A stretch of 64,000 nucleotides of DNA from an uncultured Bacteroidia bacterium (GCA_903907075.1 CAIVMQ010000001.1:62001-126000); one strand, 5' to 3'. Positions 39,561 to 49,639 are shown, counted from the first letter of the stretch. Notes: a model not told the origin generated them from the letters alone. A program made the numbers and translations.

Positions 39561-42221
39561 ATGAAAAGTCCGGCAAGAATTTTTATTCTATTTACCAAAA
39601 TCGTTAACAGCGAAGTTAAGTGGCTTTTAGTTTCAGTGTTAGCGCTAATGCTATTAATATCCAATCAGTTAATGGCTACTGAATATTCAACCGTTATTAT
39701 TCAACATAGCGCAACAGCTGAAAAAATAGAATTAAATATTGTCAATCTCCTTGCCGAAAGACTTAAGGAGAGTGGATTAAAAAATGTTCAGGTCGTGAAT
39801 GGAGAAACACAATCAAAGAACGAAAAGAATGTGCTTGTTATTTTACTAGGAATTCAAAAGAGCCACGAACAGATCAGTGAATGGTTCAAGTTAAACCACA
39901 TTCCGAAACTAAGCGATTTGGAACCGGGTCAAGAAGGATTCTTGCTTAAGAAAACTGAGAATCAGAATATCGTTATAGCTGCAGGGGTGGATTTAAGAGG
40001 ATCTCTATATGCCGTTGGGGAATTGCTCCGACAGGCAAATATCAGAAATGGAATGCTAACCCTACCTGATAATATTGACATTCGTACTGCGCCTGCATTC
40101 GAAATCAGAGGAACTCAGGTACAGCAAAGTCATATTGCCCTTGAGTTAGCTAAGGTTCGACCATATACCGACAAAGAGTACCACCGCATTATTTTGGATT
40201 ACGCCCTGGCTGGCGCAAATATTTTCTCGATCGGCACAGGTCCAATGTACGATTTCATAAAGTCATATGGTCTTATGACACAAGGGGAATTTGGACCGAA
40301 TACGGCATTAGGCGAGATACCTAAAGAGTGGGAAGCAAAAGAATCTATTGGTCGACCGGGCTATGTCTGTCTTTCGGTTCCTGAAGGAAACCAATATATG
40401 CTCGATCAGTGTGAGAAATTTTTTAAAGGGCGCCCAGCTTTTGATTTAGTGAAATTTTGGGGCGGCGATGGTGGCGGATGTGAGTGCGATAAATGCAAAC
40501 CTTATGGACTGATATTTATAAAAACAATTGAGAAAATGGCCGCTATTGTCCATAAATATCACCCGGAGACAAAGGTCTATTTCACGAATCAAAAATTTCA
40601 GAATGATGATGACAATGCCATCTTCACATACCTTCAAAATAACCCTTGTGATTGGCTGTGGGCATGGGGGTACGGACCGGGATCGGATGCCACCTCATGG
40701 CAACCCGGCCATCGGCAGACACACCGCATGGACCTTTTCAGATATCCGGGTTACGGACCTTACAGCCTATACCCCAAGGAGATCCTTCACCAATTGCCAC
40801 CCAACATCAAACTGCTATACTACAATGAGATAACCCACTGGAAATATGCCCAGCATGCTTTTATTCAAATGTATCCTCGGTCAGATAAAGAGGGTAATCT
40901 GCCACCTCACTGGAGTCATGAAATTTACGAGCGTCGTCCTGATCAGTTTCTAACAATGGTTTACAACAGACTATCGTTTTATGCCTGTCCGAAAAATTAT
41001 TTTCGAATATTTAATGATCTTCTGCCGTATGGCGTCGGAGATATTACACATTCAAGCGGTCATCACGACCATTTTAATCAGTGGATGTGGCAACGGCTAT
41101 TGTGGTCTCCACGAACAAATCTGGATGCGGTAGTTAATGAATATTGCAATACCTGGTTTGGTTCAGAAGCCGCCCCATTAATGGCTAAAGCTCTTTACAT
41201 CCTTGAAGAGAACCTTGAGGAACAACCGGCAACACCCATGCCCGAAAAAAGTGGAATTAAGAGGTATTACGACTTGGTTAAACAAGCGGGCAAACTAATT
41301 CCTAAAGAGATTATGGATCAGGATTGGCTCTGGAGAATGTACATGCAAAAAGGGGCGCTCGACAGATATACGCAACTCAGCGTTTCGCAGCAGATGCAGT
41401 TTCAATCACGGATCGAGAAAGAAATTGCCGAAGCAATTAAAAGTGGTGAAACGAAAAAAGCGATCACTGATGCACTCGCCTCTTTCGAATTTAATGAATC
41501 TGATGAGATGAAGACACTCAAGGAGGAGGCACGCATTCTGAGTGATGAGAGTAACCGTCTTTTCGGGGAGCGAAGTGAAGGGTTATTTAATTTAAAACAC
41601 GATTTTATTGGATTAGGATGGCTTAAACGGCAGCTGGAACGGGCAAAAATTGCGGATGCTAAAAAAAGAGATGAACTGCTCGATATGATTGTTAATTATG
41701 ATAACCCTGGAGAGGGCGGTTTTTATGATAACCTTGGAACGTATAATATTGCGCCTCATGTTGTCGCCGGATCACCTTACGATCATGGGCAACCCTACGT
41801 ATCACAGATGCTTTCCGAGGGAAACCGGATTTCTCAACGCTCTATGTCCTTCACATCCAGTGAAGACCAGGGGCTAACCTTACATTATAGCGACTTAGAT
41901 TCCAAGGCATCCTATAAGATTCGGTTTACCCTCGTTCGCCCCTGGTTTCAAGAACGTTATGCCATGCGGATGAATCAAAAATCTGAAACCATCTATGCTG
42001 ACGATATTCCAATTGCAAAAAATATTGAACTCCCGTTACAAATGAGCGATTTCTTCACCTACGACATCCCGTTACAAGCTACTGCCGATGGCGAATTAAC
42101 AATCAGACTTGAACGGGCTGCTGATGTGGGATATGGAGATCGGGTAAGTGTTGAACAATGGAGAAATTCGGGAGGATGGGGCACCCTTGCCTCTGAGGTG
42201 TGGCTGATCAAAAAACATTAA
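39561..42221 (+). CDS. Large glycoside hydrolase-like protein with alpha-glucuronidase/GH20-type N-domain
   Basis: An 886-residue protein starting at ATG 39561 (a TTG four codons upstream is not needed). A hydrophobic segment at about 23-40 (VKWLLVSVLALMLLISNQLMA) is a signal or anchor. Residues about 45-180 resemble the small N-terminal domain of GH67/GH20 enzymes (VIAAGVDLRGSLYAVGELLR, with DIRTAPAFEIRGTQ at the barrel entry). The barrel contains WGGDGGGCECDKCKPYG with C307, C309 and C312, reminiscent of DUF4838-type proteins, and SSGHHDHFNQWMWQRLLWSP. A C-terminal beta-domain follows. No catalytic pair can be named safely. It converges with truA and sits after the terminator, so it has its own promoter in the 39458-39560 gap. 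Function is uncertain; uronic-acid or amino-sugar removal is a guess. Confidence 0.65.
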   Translation: MKSPARIFILFTKIVNSEVKWLLVSVLALMLLISNQLMATEYSTVIIQHSATAEKIELNIVNLLAERLKESGLKNVQVVNGETQSKNEKNVLVILLGIQKSHEQISEWFKLNHIPKLSDLEPGQEGFLLKKTENQNIVIAAGVDLRGSLYAVGELLRQANIRNGMLTLPDNIDIRTAPAFEIRGTQVQQSHIALELAKVRPYTDKEYHRIILDYALAGANIFSIGTGPMYDFIKSYGLMTQGEFGPNTALGEIPKEWEAKESIGRPGYVCLSVPEGNQYMLDQCEKFFKGRPAFDLVKFWGGDGGGCECDKCKPYGLIFIKTIEKMAAIVHKYHPETKVYFTNQKFQNDDDNAIFTYLQNNPCDWLWAWGYGPGSDATSWQPGHRQTHRMDLFRYPGYGPYSLYPKEILHQLPPNIKLLYYNEITHWKYAQHAFIQMYPRSDKEGNLPPHWSHEIYERRPDQFLTMVYNRLSFYACPKNYFRIFNDLLPYGVGDITHSSGHHDHFNQWMWQRLLWSPRTNLDAVVNEYCNTWFGSEAAPLMAKALYILEENLEEQPATPMPEKSGIKRYYDLVKQAGKLIPKEIMDQDWLWRMYMQKGALDRYTQLSVSQQMQFQSRIEKEIAEAIKSGETKKAITDALASFEFNESDEMKTLKEEARILSDESNRLFGERSEGLFNLKHDFIGLGWLKRQLERAKIADAKKRDELLDMIVNYDNPGEGGFYDNLGTYNIAPHVVAGSPYDHGQPYVSQMLSEGNRISQRSMSFTSSEDQGLTLHYSDLDSKASYKIRFTLVRPWFQERYAMRMNQKSETIYADDIPIAKNIELPLQMSDFFTYDIPLQATADGELTIRLERAADVGYGDRVSVEQWRNSGGWGTLASEVWLIKKH

Positions 42222-42248
42222 CTATTCATAGAATTTTTAGTTCAAAAG

Positions 42249-43046
42249 TTAAATTGCTTCTAAATCATTAAAAAGCATTTTCTGAAAAAGCGGCCTTGGT
42301 TTAAGGTCAAGATAAGGATAAGTAACCTTAGACAAATAAAGTCCTTGAGCATAAACTGGCACAATGGTTTTAGGAGTTATTCGGGACTTCAGATATCCTT
42401 CAAAATCTGACACAGAAAGTTCCCCGTATCCGATTTCAAGAAGTTTACCCACAATAATGCGAATCATCCCTGCCAAAAAACGATTCGAAGAGATATGAAA
42501 CCGAAAGCGGGTTTGAGTAGAGTCAATAAAAAGCTCAGCTTTTGAGACATTGCATATCGTATGTTCGTATTTGAGTGGCGACTTACAGAAACATCCATAG
42601 TCGCTATAATTGGCCAATACCTCAACGGCACGTCGCATCTGGTCAACATCCGGATTTTTCAAGGGGTAATAGGAGCTCAATCCAATAAGAAAGGGATCTT
42701 TTTGGGTGTGAATGAAATAATCGTAGGTGCGTTGAATCGCATCAAAACGGGCATGAGGCTTCCCTTCCATAGGTAATACATCAAAAACAGTTATGTCGTG
42801 CGGAAGTGATTTATTCAACCGAAAAAGCAAATCAAAATCGATCTGATTCTCAATATCAAAATGAAAATAAAACTGACTGGCATGTACCTGGGCATCAGTC
42901 CGCCCACAACCGATAACCGCAATCTTTTCTTTTAGAATCTGGGTAAGAACAGTTTCAATAATCTTTTGAACACTAATAATTCCCGGAAGCTTTTGCCATC
43001 CGCGATAGTTGGATCCATTATAGGCAATATGAAGAAAATAGCGCAA
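42249..43046 (-). CDS. truA: tRNA pseudouridine synthase A, TTG start
   Basis: A 265-residue enzyme that forms pseudouridine at positions 38-40 of the tRNA anticodon arm. The N-terminus MRYFLHIAYNGSNYRGWQKL and the catalytic CGRTDAQVHASQFYFHFD (D51) are diagnostic, and FLAGMIRIIVGKLLEIGYG is the C-terminal family block. The start is a TTG at 43046: an in-frame TAA lies five codons upstream and no ATG occurs before the conserved region, so TTG is the only start that keeps the family N-terminus. It converges with the large hydrolase-like gene 27 bp away and is unrelated in function to its neighbours. Confidence 0.95.
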   Translation of the reverse strand: MRYFLHIAYNGSNYRGWQKLPGIISVQKIIETVLTQILKEKIAVIGCGRTDAQVHASQFYFHFDIENQIDFDLLFRLNKSLPHDITVFDVLPMEGKPHARFDAIQRTYDYFIHTQKDPFLIGLSSYYPLKNPDVDQMRRAVEVLANYSDYGCFCKSPLKYEHTICNVSKAELFIDSTQTRFRFHISSNRFLAGMIRIIVGKLLEIGYGELSVSDFEGYLKSRITPKTIVPVYAQGLYLSKVTYPYLDLKPRPLFQKMLFNDLEAI

Positions 43047-43149
43047 TGGGAAAAAATTTTAAATATCTAATTCACAAATATAGCTCTTTCGTCAAGCAGC
43101 AGAGTTTTTGTCGATGAATAGAATTAAATTTGGATAAAAAATCTATCCA

Positions 43150-44511
43150 ATGCAGTCTGTAAATCCGTTTTCTGGAGAGATAATCTCAAACTTTCAGCGA
43201 CATACACTCGAAGAGGTCAATCAGATAATAAATCAGGTTGATGAGGCATTTCACCAATGGAAGGCTTCCGAGTTTGAACAAAGGTCTCAACTGATGCGAA
43301 ACCTGGAACAGAAATTAATTGAGCAAAAAAAAGAACTCGCCCAGCTAATAGTTGCAGAGATGGGCAAAGTTTATCGTGAAGCGTTAGCAGAGATTGAGAA
43401 ATGTGCTTTGGCTTGCCGCTATTATGCCGATCATGGACCACAATTTTTACAGGACGAAATGATTGCAACTGAATCATCCCAATCCTATATATCCTTTCAG
43501 CCTATCGGCACGATCCTGGCTGTCATGCCTTGGAACTTTCCTTTCTGGCAGGTATTCCGATTTTTAGCGCCAACACTTATGGCTGGAAATACGGCAATCC
43601 TAAAACATGCATCAAATGTCTCGGGATGTGCATTAGCTATTGAAAAGCTCATAGTAGAGTCAGGATTTCCTCTCGATATTTTCAGAACACTTCTCATTAG
43701 CTCCTCTGATGTAAAGGATATTATCTTAAATCCCAAAATAAAAGCGGTTACGCTAACCGGAAGTACACCCGCAGGTAAGGCTGTAGCGTCAACAGCCGGG
43801 CTAGCACTGAAAAAATCAGTTCTGGAGTTGGGTGGTAGCGACCCCTATCTAATTCTTGAAGATGCCGATATTCAAATATCCGCCCAATTGTGTGTTACCA
43901 GCCGATTACTCAATGCTGGTCAAAGTTGCATCGGCGCCAAACGATTTATTGTGGCAGATAAAATTTATGAGGCGTTCACTGCAGAATTTGTAAGGTTAAT
44001 GAACGAGGCCACTTATGGCGATCCTCTCGAAGTCTCCACAACCATTGGACCACTGGCACGAAAAGATTTGCGACATGAATTGCATCAACAAGTAGAAAAA
44101 AGCCGCGAGATGGGAGCCACTGTTTTACTTGGAGGATTTATTCCGAAGGAGAACTCGGCCTTTTATCCTCCCACCGTCCTTGGTGATGTTGTTTCCGGAA
44201 TGCCTGCATACAATGAAGAGTTATTCGGTCCCGTGGCTGTACTATTCAGAGTAAAAACGGAGGAAGAGGCGATAAGAATTGCAAATGATACCGTATTTGG
44301 ATTAGGAGCAGGAATATTTACTGCTGATATTGAAAAAGGGAAAAAATTGGCAGAAAAAGGGTTGGAAGCAGGATGCGTATTTATAAATGATTTTGTAAAA
44401 TCTGATCCGCGCCTTCCATTTGGAGGGGTCAAAGAAAGTGGCTATGGTCGTGAATTATCGATGATTGGGATTCGGGAATTTGTAAATATCAAAACTATAG
44501 TGGTTAAATAG
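43150..44511 (+). CDS. NAD(P)-dependent aldehyde dehydrogenase
   Basis: A 453-residue cytoplasmic enzyme of the aldehyde dehydrogenase family. The nucleophile is C260 in NAGQSCIGAKRF and the general base is E226 in LELGGSDPYLI. Cofactor-binding blocks include MPWNFPFWQVFRFLAPTLMAGN and LTGSTPAGKAV; the end is PFGGVKESGYGRELSMIGIREFVN. It is most like succinate-semialdehyde dehydrogenases of the short type (about 455 residues). Rhamnose and fucose breakdown yields L-lactaldehyde, so an aldehyde dehydrogenase near these genes could oxidise it, but this is only context. It is divergent from truA by 103 bp. Confidence 0.9.
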   Translation: MQSVNPFSGEIISNFQRHTLEEVNQIINQVDEAFHQWKASEFEQRSQLMRNLEQKLIEQKKELAQLIVAEMGKVYREALAEIEKCALACRYYADHGPQFLQDEMIATESSQSYISFQPIGTILAVMPWNFPFWQVFRFLAPTLMAGNTAILKHASNVSGCALAIEKLIVESGFPLDIFRTLLISSSDVKDIILNPKIKAVTLTGSTPAGKAVASTAGLALKKSVLELGGSDPYLILEDADIQISAQLCVTSRLLNAGQSCIGAKRFIVADKIYEAFTAEFVRLMNEATYGDPLEVSTTIGPLARKDLRHELHQQVEKSREMGATVLLGGFIPKENSAFYPPTVLGDVVSGMPAYNEELFGPVAVLFRVKTEEEAIRIANDTVFGLGAGIFTADIEKGKKLAEKGLEAGCVFINDFVKSDPRLPFGGVKESGYGRELSMIGIREFVNIKTIVVK

Positions 44512-44602
44512 AAACGGTTGTTAGTGTTAAATCAGAAGCTAAATCATATCCCTATTTTTATGTATTTTCGGACTAATTTTCAACTGTATTTTAAAAATTC
44601 GC

Positions 44603-45532
44603 ATGAGATATCTCTTTTTTCTCTTCACCCTCCTATACCTGCAAACAAACGCACAAAAGCAAACCTATCTTTTCTCCTATTTTACAGATAATGGACAGGA
44701 TGGACTCCATCTTGCTTCAAGTAAAGACGGACTAAAATGGGAAACCTTAAAAGGGGGTAAATCATTCCTTACTCCGACAGCGGGAGATGATAAGCTCATG
44801 CGAGATCCATGCATTATCTTTGGTGCTGATGGTCTCTTTCACATGGTCTGGACCTGCAGCTGGAAAGAGCACCAGATCGGCTATGCCTACTCAAAAGATC
44901 TTATAAACTGGTCGCAGCAACAGACACTACCAGTGATGGCTCACGAGGCTGAGGCAAAAAACTGCTGGGCACCTGAATTAGTCTATGATGCAGCAAATAA
45001 AAATTATATTATCTATTGGGCCACTACGATTCCCGGTCGTCACTCCCAGGTAGCTACTTCTGAAACTGAGAAGGATTTTAATCATCGCATCTATTGCACA
45101 ACGACATCCGATTTTAAAACTTTTAGCCCTACTAAATTATTCTTTAATCCAGAGTTTAGCGTTATTGATGCCACAATTTTATCCAAAGATGGTACGAGCT
45201 ATATGTTTCTGAAAAATGAAAATTCAAACCCACCCGAAAAAAATATACGAATAACAAAAGCTCAGTCGGTTGCCGGCCCCTATCCTACAAAAGTTTCGGA
45301 ACCAATAACAGGAAAATATTGGGCAGAAGGACCTACTGCACTTCAAATTGGTAAATATGTCTATGTTTATTTTGATCAATATACCGAAGATAAATATGGA
45401 GCAATACGTTCAAAAGATATGATTGACTGGGAAGATGTATCTGATAAAATATCTTTTCCAAAAGGTTTACGCCACGGCACCGCTTTTAAAGTATCCCGGA
45501 AAATATCTAACCAACTTAACCAAATCAAATGA
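44603..45532 (+). CDS. Secreted GH43-like five-bladed propeller hydrolase
   Basis: A 309-residue protein with a signal peptide (MRYLFFLFTLLYLQTNAQ). Features of the GH43/GH32-type five-bladed propeller are LASSKDGLKWE, LMRDPCIIFGADGLFHMVWTCSW with the conserved R-D-P, YSKDLINW, NCWAPELVYDAANKNYIIYWA and WAEGPTALQIGKYVYVYFDQY, where the E of AEGP is the usual acid. The general-base Asp is not in its usual N-terminal place (SYFTDNGQDG), so activity needs care. GH43 members remove arabinose, xylose or galactose. The stop codon overlaps the ATG of the GH78 gene (ATGA), so the two are translationally coupled. It opens the second enzyme run. Confidence 0.8.
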   Translation: MRYLFFLFTLLYLQTNAQKQTYLFSYFTDNGQDGLHLASSKDGLKWETLKGGKSFLTPTAGDDKLMRDPCIIFGADGLFHMVWTCSWKEHQIGYAYSKDLINWSQQQTLPVMAHEAEAKNCWAPELVYDAANKNYIIYWATTIPGRHSQVATSETEKDFNHRIYCTTTSDFKTFSPTKLFFNPEFSVIDATILSKDGTSYMFLKNENSNPPEKNIRITKAQSVAGPYPTKVSEPITGKYWAEGPTALQIGKYVYVYFDQYTEDKYGAIRSKDMIDWEDVSDKISFPKGLRHGTAFKVSRKISNQLNQIK

Positions 45533-48291
45533 ACAGATTCAAATATACAATCTCCGTACTGGCAATTTTAATAACCTGCGGAACTTTTGCTCAAAACACG
45601 TTAATTGTAAGCAATTTAAAATGTGATTCAAAAACCAATCCTATGGGAATTGGAGTAATTAAACCACACCTCAGCTGGGAGATTCATTCGACAGAACGTA
45701 ATGTCAGTCAATCGGCTTTTCAGATTCTGGTATCAGACTCACCAGAGAATCTGAAAAATAACACAGGAAATATCTGGGATTCAAAAATTGTAAATGTCGA
45801 CCGGTCAAGTCAGGTTGAATATGCTGGGACTCCCTTGATTTCAGAGAAAAAATATTTCTGGAAAGTTAAAATCGTGAATCAATCGGGCAAAGTAAGTGAA
45901 TGGAGTCCGATCTCATCGTGGCAGATGGGACTACTATCGCAAAAAGATTGGGCTGGAGCAATCTGGATCAGTTACGATATCCTTCCCGATTCAATGAAAG
46001 TAATTCCGGGAGTGCATGGGGATGGTAATGAACTGGGAAATAGAGCCATTAAACGGAGTATTGTCCCAATCTTCAGAAAAGAATTTAAGGCAGACAAGAA
46101 AATTAAAAATGCAAGATTAACCATCAGTGGTCTGGGGCATTATGAGGCTACAATCAATGGCAAAAAGGTAGGCAAAAGTTTTCTGGCGCCAGGTTGGACC
46201 AATTATGATAAGGTCTCACTATACAATACCTATGATGTCACCTCACAATTAGTCCAAGGACAAAATGCACTTGCAGTGCTTGTTGGAAATGGCTTCTACA
46301 ATATTAACCGTGAAAGGTACCGTAAACTCGTTATTGCTTACGATTATCCCAAGATGATCAGCAAACTAAAAATAGACTATACCGATGGCACTTCATCAGT
46401 CGTAGTTTCGGGAAACGACTGGAAATGCGCCCCCTCTCCTATTCAATTCTCAAGCATCTATGGAGGTGAAGATTATGATGCAACCCTGGAACAAAAGGGA
46501 TGGAATATGCCTGGGTTTAATGATGCGAACTGGAATAAAGCACTAATAGCCAGGGTATCTTCAGAAAATCTGATCGCAGAAACCGATAATCCGGTAACAG
46601 TGCGGGAAGAGATAAGGATAAAAAAAACAGAAAAACCTAATCCGGGCCAATATCTTATCGATTTCGGACAGAACTGTTCCGGAATTATCGAGCTTAAAGT
46701 TAGTGGTAAAAAAGGGTCTGTGATCAAATTTACTCCGGGAGAACTTATCACTAAAGACAATCAAATAAACCAAAAAGCATCAGGAGGACCCTATTTTTAT
46801 ACCTACACCCTCAAAGGAGATGGAGTGGAAACCTGGAGACCCCGCTTTACCTATTATGGCTTTAGGTATCTTATGGTGGAAGGTGCTGCTCCCTCATCGG
46901 AAAAAGTTTCAGATAAGCCACAATTCAGTGATCTGAAGATGCTCCACACCTGTAATTCAGCAGAAAAAAATGGTGAATTTAAAAGTTCCAATGAGCTTTT
47001 CAATCAGATTTACACCCTTATCGATTGGGCAATACGAAGCAACACTCAAAGTGTAATCACCGATTGCCCTCATCGCGAAAAGCTGGGATGGCTGGAGCAA
47101 ACCTATCTCATGGGAGCATCGATGTTTTACAACTACGATTATTATTCTATTTACCGCAAGGCCATACGCGACATGATCGTAGATCAGACACCCGAAGGAC
47201 TGGTCCCCGATATTGCCCCGGAGTATGTCCCTTTTCAGGGTGGCTTCCGCGACTCACCCGAATGGGGAAGTGCTGGGGTTATCCTACCTTGGATGGTGTG
47301 GCAATGGTATGGAGATCTTTCTGTCGTTGAAGAAGCCTTACCCATGATGACAAGGTACGTCAACTATCTAGGAACAAAAGCTGAAAATCATATCCTTTCA
47401 CATGGACTGGGAGACTGGTTTGATTATGGCCCCAATACTCCCGGAGAGGCACAACTGACTCCTAATTCACTTACCGCAACAGCTATCTGGTATTATGACA
47501 TCGTACTTCTTTCAAAAATGATGGAACTGACCAATCATAAGGAAGATGCCGCGCAGATGAATACCCTGGCCGCAGAGGTAAAAAAATCCTTTAATTCGAA
47601 ATTCTATAACCCAAATACCAAGGTTTACTCCACAGGAAGCCAAACTGCTATGTCAATGCCACTTGTGGTGGGATTGGTTGATAAGGAGAATCGAAAAGCG
47701 GTATTTAAAAATCTCGTAGATTCGATAACGACATCAGGTAAAGCCTTAACTGCTGGAGATATCGGATTCCATTTTCTTGTAAAGGCGCTTGAAGAGGGGG
47801 GAGGATCACAACTGTTGTTCGATATGAATTTCAGGAATGATGTTCCTGGTTATGGTTTTCAACTTAAAAAAGGGGCAACAGCTTTAACCGAATCGTGGCC
47901 CGCACTTGAAGAAGTTTCAAACAACCATCTTATGTTAGGTCATCTGATGGAGTGGTTTTATACTGGTTTAGGGGGTATTAAGCAAGGTGAAAACAGTGTG
48001 GGATTCAAAAATATTATCATCCGTCCCGAAATCGTTGGTGATCTCAAGTGGGTAAAATCAAGCTATCTATCACCTTATGGAATAATCCGTAGTGAATGGA
48101 AGAAGGAGAATAATATTTTAGAGATGAAGGTTCAGATTCCTGCAAATACAAGTGCAATAGTCTTTCTTGCCACATCGAAAGAAAAATCTGTTCGAGAAAG
48201 TGGAAAACAGCTGCCTGTGTTTAAAACTGAAGATGGCCAATACTTTTGCAAGGTCGGTTCAGGAACTTACAATTTCACCATGGAGCATTAA
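45529..48291 (+). CDS. Secreted GH78 alpha-L-rhamnosidase
   Basis: A 920-residue enzyme with signal MNRFKYTISVLAILITCGTFAQ. Domain order is an N-terminal Ig-like domain (LIVSNLKCDSKTNPMGIG, WQILVSDS-like), a Bac_rhamnosid_N sandwich (RLTISGLGHYEATINGKKVGKSFLAPGWTNY), a concanavalin-like domain, and an (alpha/alpha)6 barrel with ITDCPHREKLGWLEQTYLMG, in which E523 is the probable general acid. DSPEWGSAGVILPW and GATALTESWPALEEVSNNHLMLGHLMEWFY are further family blocks. GH78 enzymes are inverting exo-alpha-L-rhamnosidases. It is coupled to the GH43-like gene by a 4-bp overlap and followed 25 bp later by a Gfo/Idh gene. Family assignment is very secure. Confidence 0.96.
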   Translation: MNRFKYTISVLAILITCGTFAQNTLIVSNLKCDSKTNPMGIGVIKPHLSWEIHSTERNVSQSAFQILVSDSPENLKNNTGNIWDSKIVNVDRSSQVEYAGTPLISEKKYFWKVKIVNQSGKVSEWSPISSWQMGLLSQKDWAGAIWISYDILPDSMKVIPGVHGDGNELGNRAIKRSIVPIFRKEFKADKKIKNARLTISGLGHYEATINGKKVGKSFLAPGWTNYDKVSLYNTYDVTSQLVQGQNALAVLVGNGFYNINRERYRKLVIAYDYPKMISKLKIDYTDGTSSVVVSGNDWKCAPSPIQFSSIYGGEDYDATLEQKGWNMPGFNDANWNKALIARVSSENLIAETDNPVTVREEIRIKKTEKPNPGQYLIDFGQNCSGIIELKVSGKKGSVIKFTPGELITKDNQINQKASGGPYFYTYTLKGDGVETWRPRFTYYGFRYLMVEGAAPSSEKVSDKPQFSDLKMLHTCNSAEKNGEFKSSNELFNQIYTLIDWAIRSNTQSVITDCPHREKLGWLEQTYLMGASMFYNYDYYSIYRKAIRDMIVDQTPEGLVPDIAPEYVPFQGGFRDSPEWGSAGVILPWMVWQWYGDLSVVEEALPMMTRYVNYLGTKAENHILSHGLGDWFDYGPNTPGEAQLTPNSLTATAIWYYDIVLLSKMMELTNHKEDAAQMNTLAAEVKKSFNSKFYNPNTKVYSTGSQTAMSMPLVVGLVDKENRKAVFKNLVDSITTSGKALTAGDIGFHFLVKALEEGGGSQLLFDMNFRNDVPGYGFQLKKGATALTESWPALEEVSNNHLMLGHLMEWFYTGLGGIKQGENSVGFKNIIIRPEIVGDLKWVKSSYLSPYGIIRSEWKKENNILEMKVQIPANTSAIVFLATSKEKSVRESGKQLPVFKTEDGQYFCKVGSGTYNFTMEH

Positions 48292-48316
48292 TTTATATTG
48301 TAATTAATTAAACAAA

Positions 48317-49546
48317 ATGGATAAAAACACAAATATCACAAAATCAGATCGCAGAAAATTCATTGGAAATGCAGGGATGGGCATTGCAGCACTTGCTGTT
48401 GTACCAAATTTTGGGCTTGCAAATCAACAAACTAAATCATCAAAAATCAGAATTGGCATTGTTGGTGGCCGCTTTGGTGCAGGATTTCAGTTTCATGAAC
48501 ATCCTGACTGTATTGTAGAAGCAGTGAGTGATTTGCGAACAGATCGTCGCCAGACGCTAATGAAAACCTACAAGTGCTCCAAAAGTTATGAGTCACTCGA
48601 GAAGCTAATCCTCGATCCAAAGATTGATGCAGTTTTTATCGCTACTCCTGCCCCTGATCATGTGCGCCATGCGGTAATGACCCTTAAAGCAGGCAAACAT
48701 GTATTATCGGCAGTTCCCGCGGCAATGACTATTGACGAATGCTATCTTTTACGAGATACGGTAAAGAGTACCGGACTTACCTATATGATGGCAGAGACCA
48801 GTTATTATCGACAAAATACGATATCGGCACGTAAATTTTATCAGCAAGGTCAATTTGGAGAGATGTTTAGTGCGGCAGCTGAATATAATCATCCTGGATT
48901 AGATGCACTTTGGTTTGAGGATGGGAAAGCTACATGGCGCCAAGGTCTGCCACCACTGCTTTACCCCACCCATTGTAGCGCGTTTCTCCTTTCTGTAACA
49001 GGCGAAAGATTAACCAATGTTAGTGGTCTGGGTTGGGGAGATCAAAGTCCGTTACTCAAAAATAACCCCTATAACAACCCATTCTGGAATGAAACGGCAT
49101 TTTTCAAGACAAACAAAGGAAAGCCTTTCAGAGTAGAGGTGAACTGGAAAGGGGCTTTACGAAATAGCGAGCGTGCAGAGTGGAGAGGTGATAAGATGTC
49201 CTTCTTCTCTGCTTTAGAAGATGGGAAGGAACACACTATTGTACGTATTGCAGAAGATACAGGGAAGGATGATGCTGGTTTTCAACATAAAGCAAATATT
49301 ACTGAGACTTACAAACAACCTTTATGGTGGCAGAGTGACCTATTACCTGAACCGTTAAGACATAACTCCGGTCACGACGGATCACATTCCTTTATTACGC
49401 ATGAGTTTATTGATGCACTAATCCATAATCGTCAACCTACCGTTAATGTCTATGAAGCCATTGCCTATACCGCTCCTGGTATTATAGCCCATCAGTCGGC
49501 GCTTAAAGATGGAGAGTATATGGGAATTCCAAATTTTGATAACTGA
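48317..49546 (+). CDS. Tat-exported Gfo/Idh/MocA oxidoreductase lacking the EKP motif
   Basis: A 409-residue protein with a Tat signal (SDRRKFIGNAGMGIAALAVVPNFGLA, arginines 12-13). The Rossmann domain starts KIRIGIVGGRFGAGFQF and contains VFIATPAPDHVRHAVMTLKAGKHV. The catalytic EKP motif of the family is replaced by A132-V133-P134 in HVLSAVPAAM, so the usual proton-relay lysine is missing. Family members use bound NAD(P) to oxidise or rearrange sugars, and GH109 and related enzymes cleave glycosides through this chemistry. It lies between GH78 and SGNH genes and may act on a periplasmic sugar intermediate. Fold and export are clear; catalysis is uncertain because of the missing lysine. Confidence 0.85.
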   Translation: MDKNTNITKSDRRKFIGNAGMGIAALAVVPNFGLANQQTKSSKIRIGIVGGRFGAGFQFHEHPDCIVEAVSDLRTDRRQTLMKTYKCSKSYESLEKLILDPKIDAVFIATPAPDHVRHAVMTLKAGKHVLSAVPAAMTIDECYLLRDTVKSTGLTYMMAETSYYRQNTISARKFYQQGQFGEMFSAAAEYNHPGLDALWFEDGKATWRQGLPPLLYPTHCSAFLLSVTGERLTNVSGLGWGDQSPLLKNNPYNNPFWNETAFFKTNKGKPFRVEVNWKGALRNSERAEWRGDKMSFFSALEDGKEHTIVRIAEDTGKDDAGFQHKANITETYKQPLWWQSDLLPEPLRHNSGHDGSHSFITHEFIDALIHNRQPTVNVYEAIAYTAPGIIAHQSALKDGEYMGIPNFDN

Positions 49547-49639
49547 TTTTAAAATTGCAAATTGCAATCCGTTAGCTAAATGTGATATTTTAAATTAATG
49601 AGATCCTAAATCAATACTAATTTCATCAACGATTAAACC

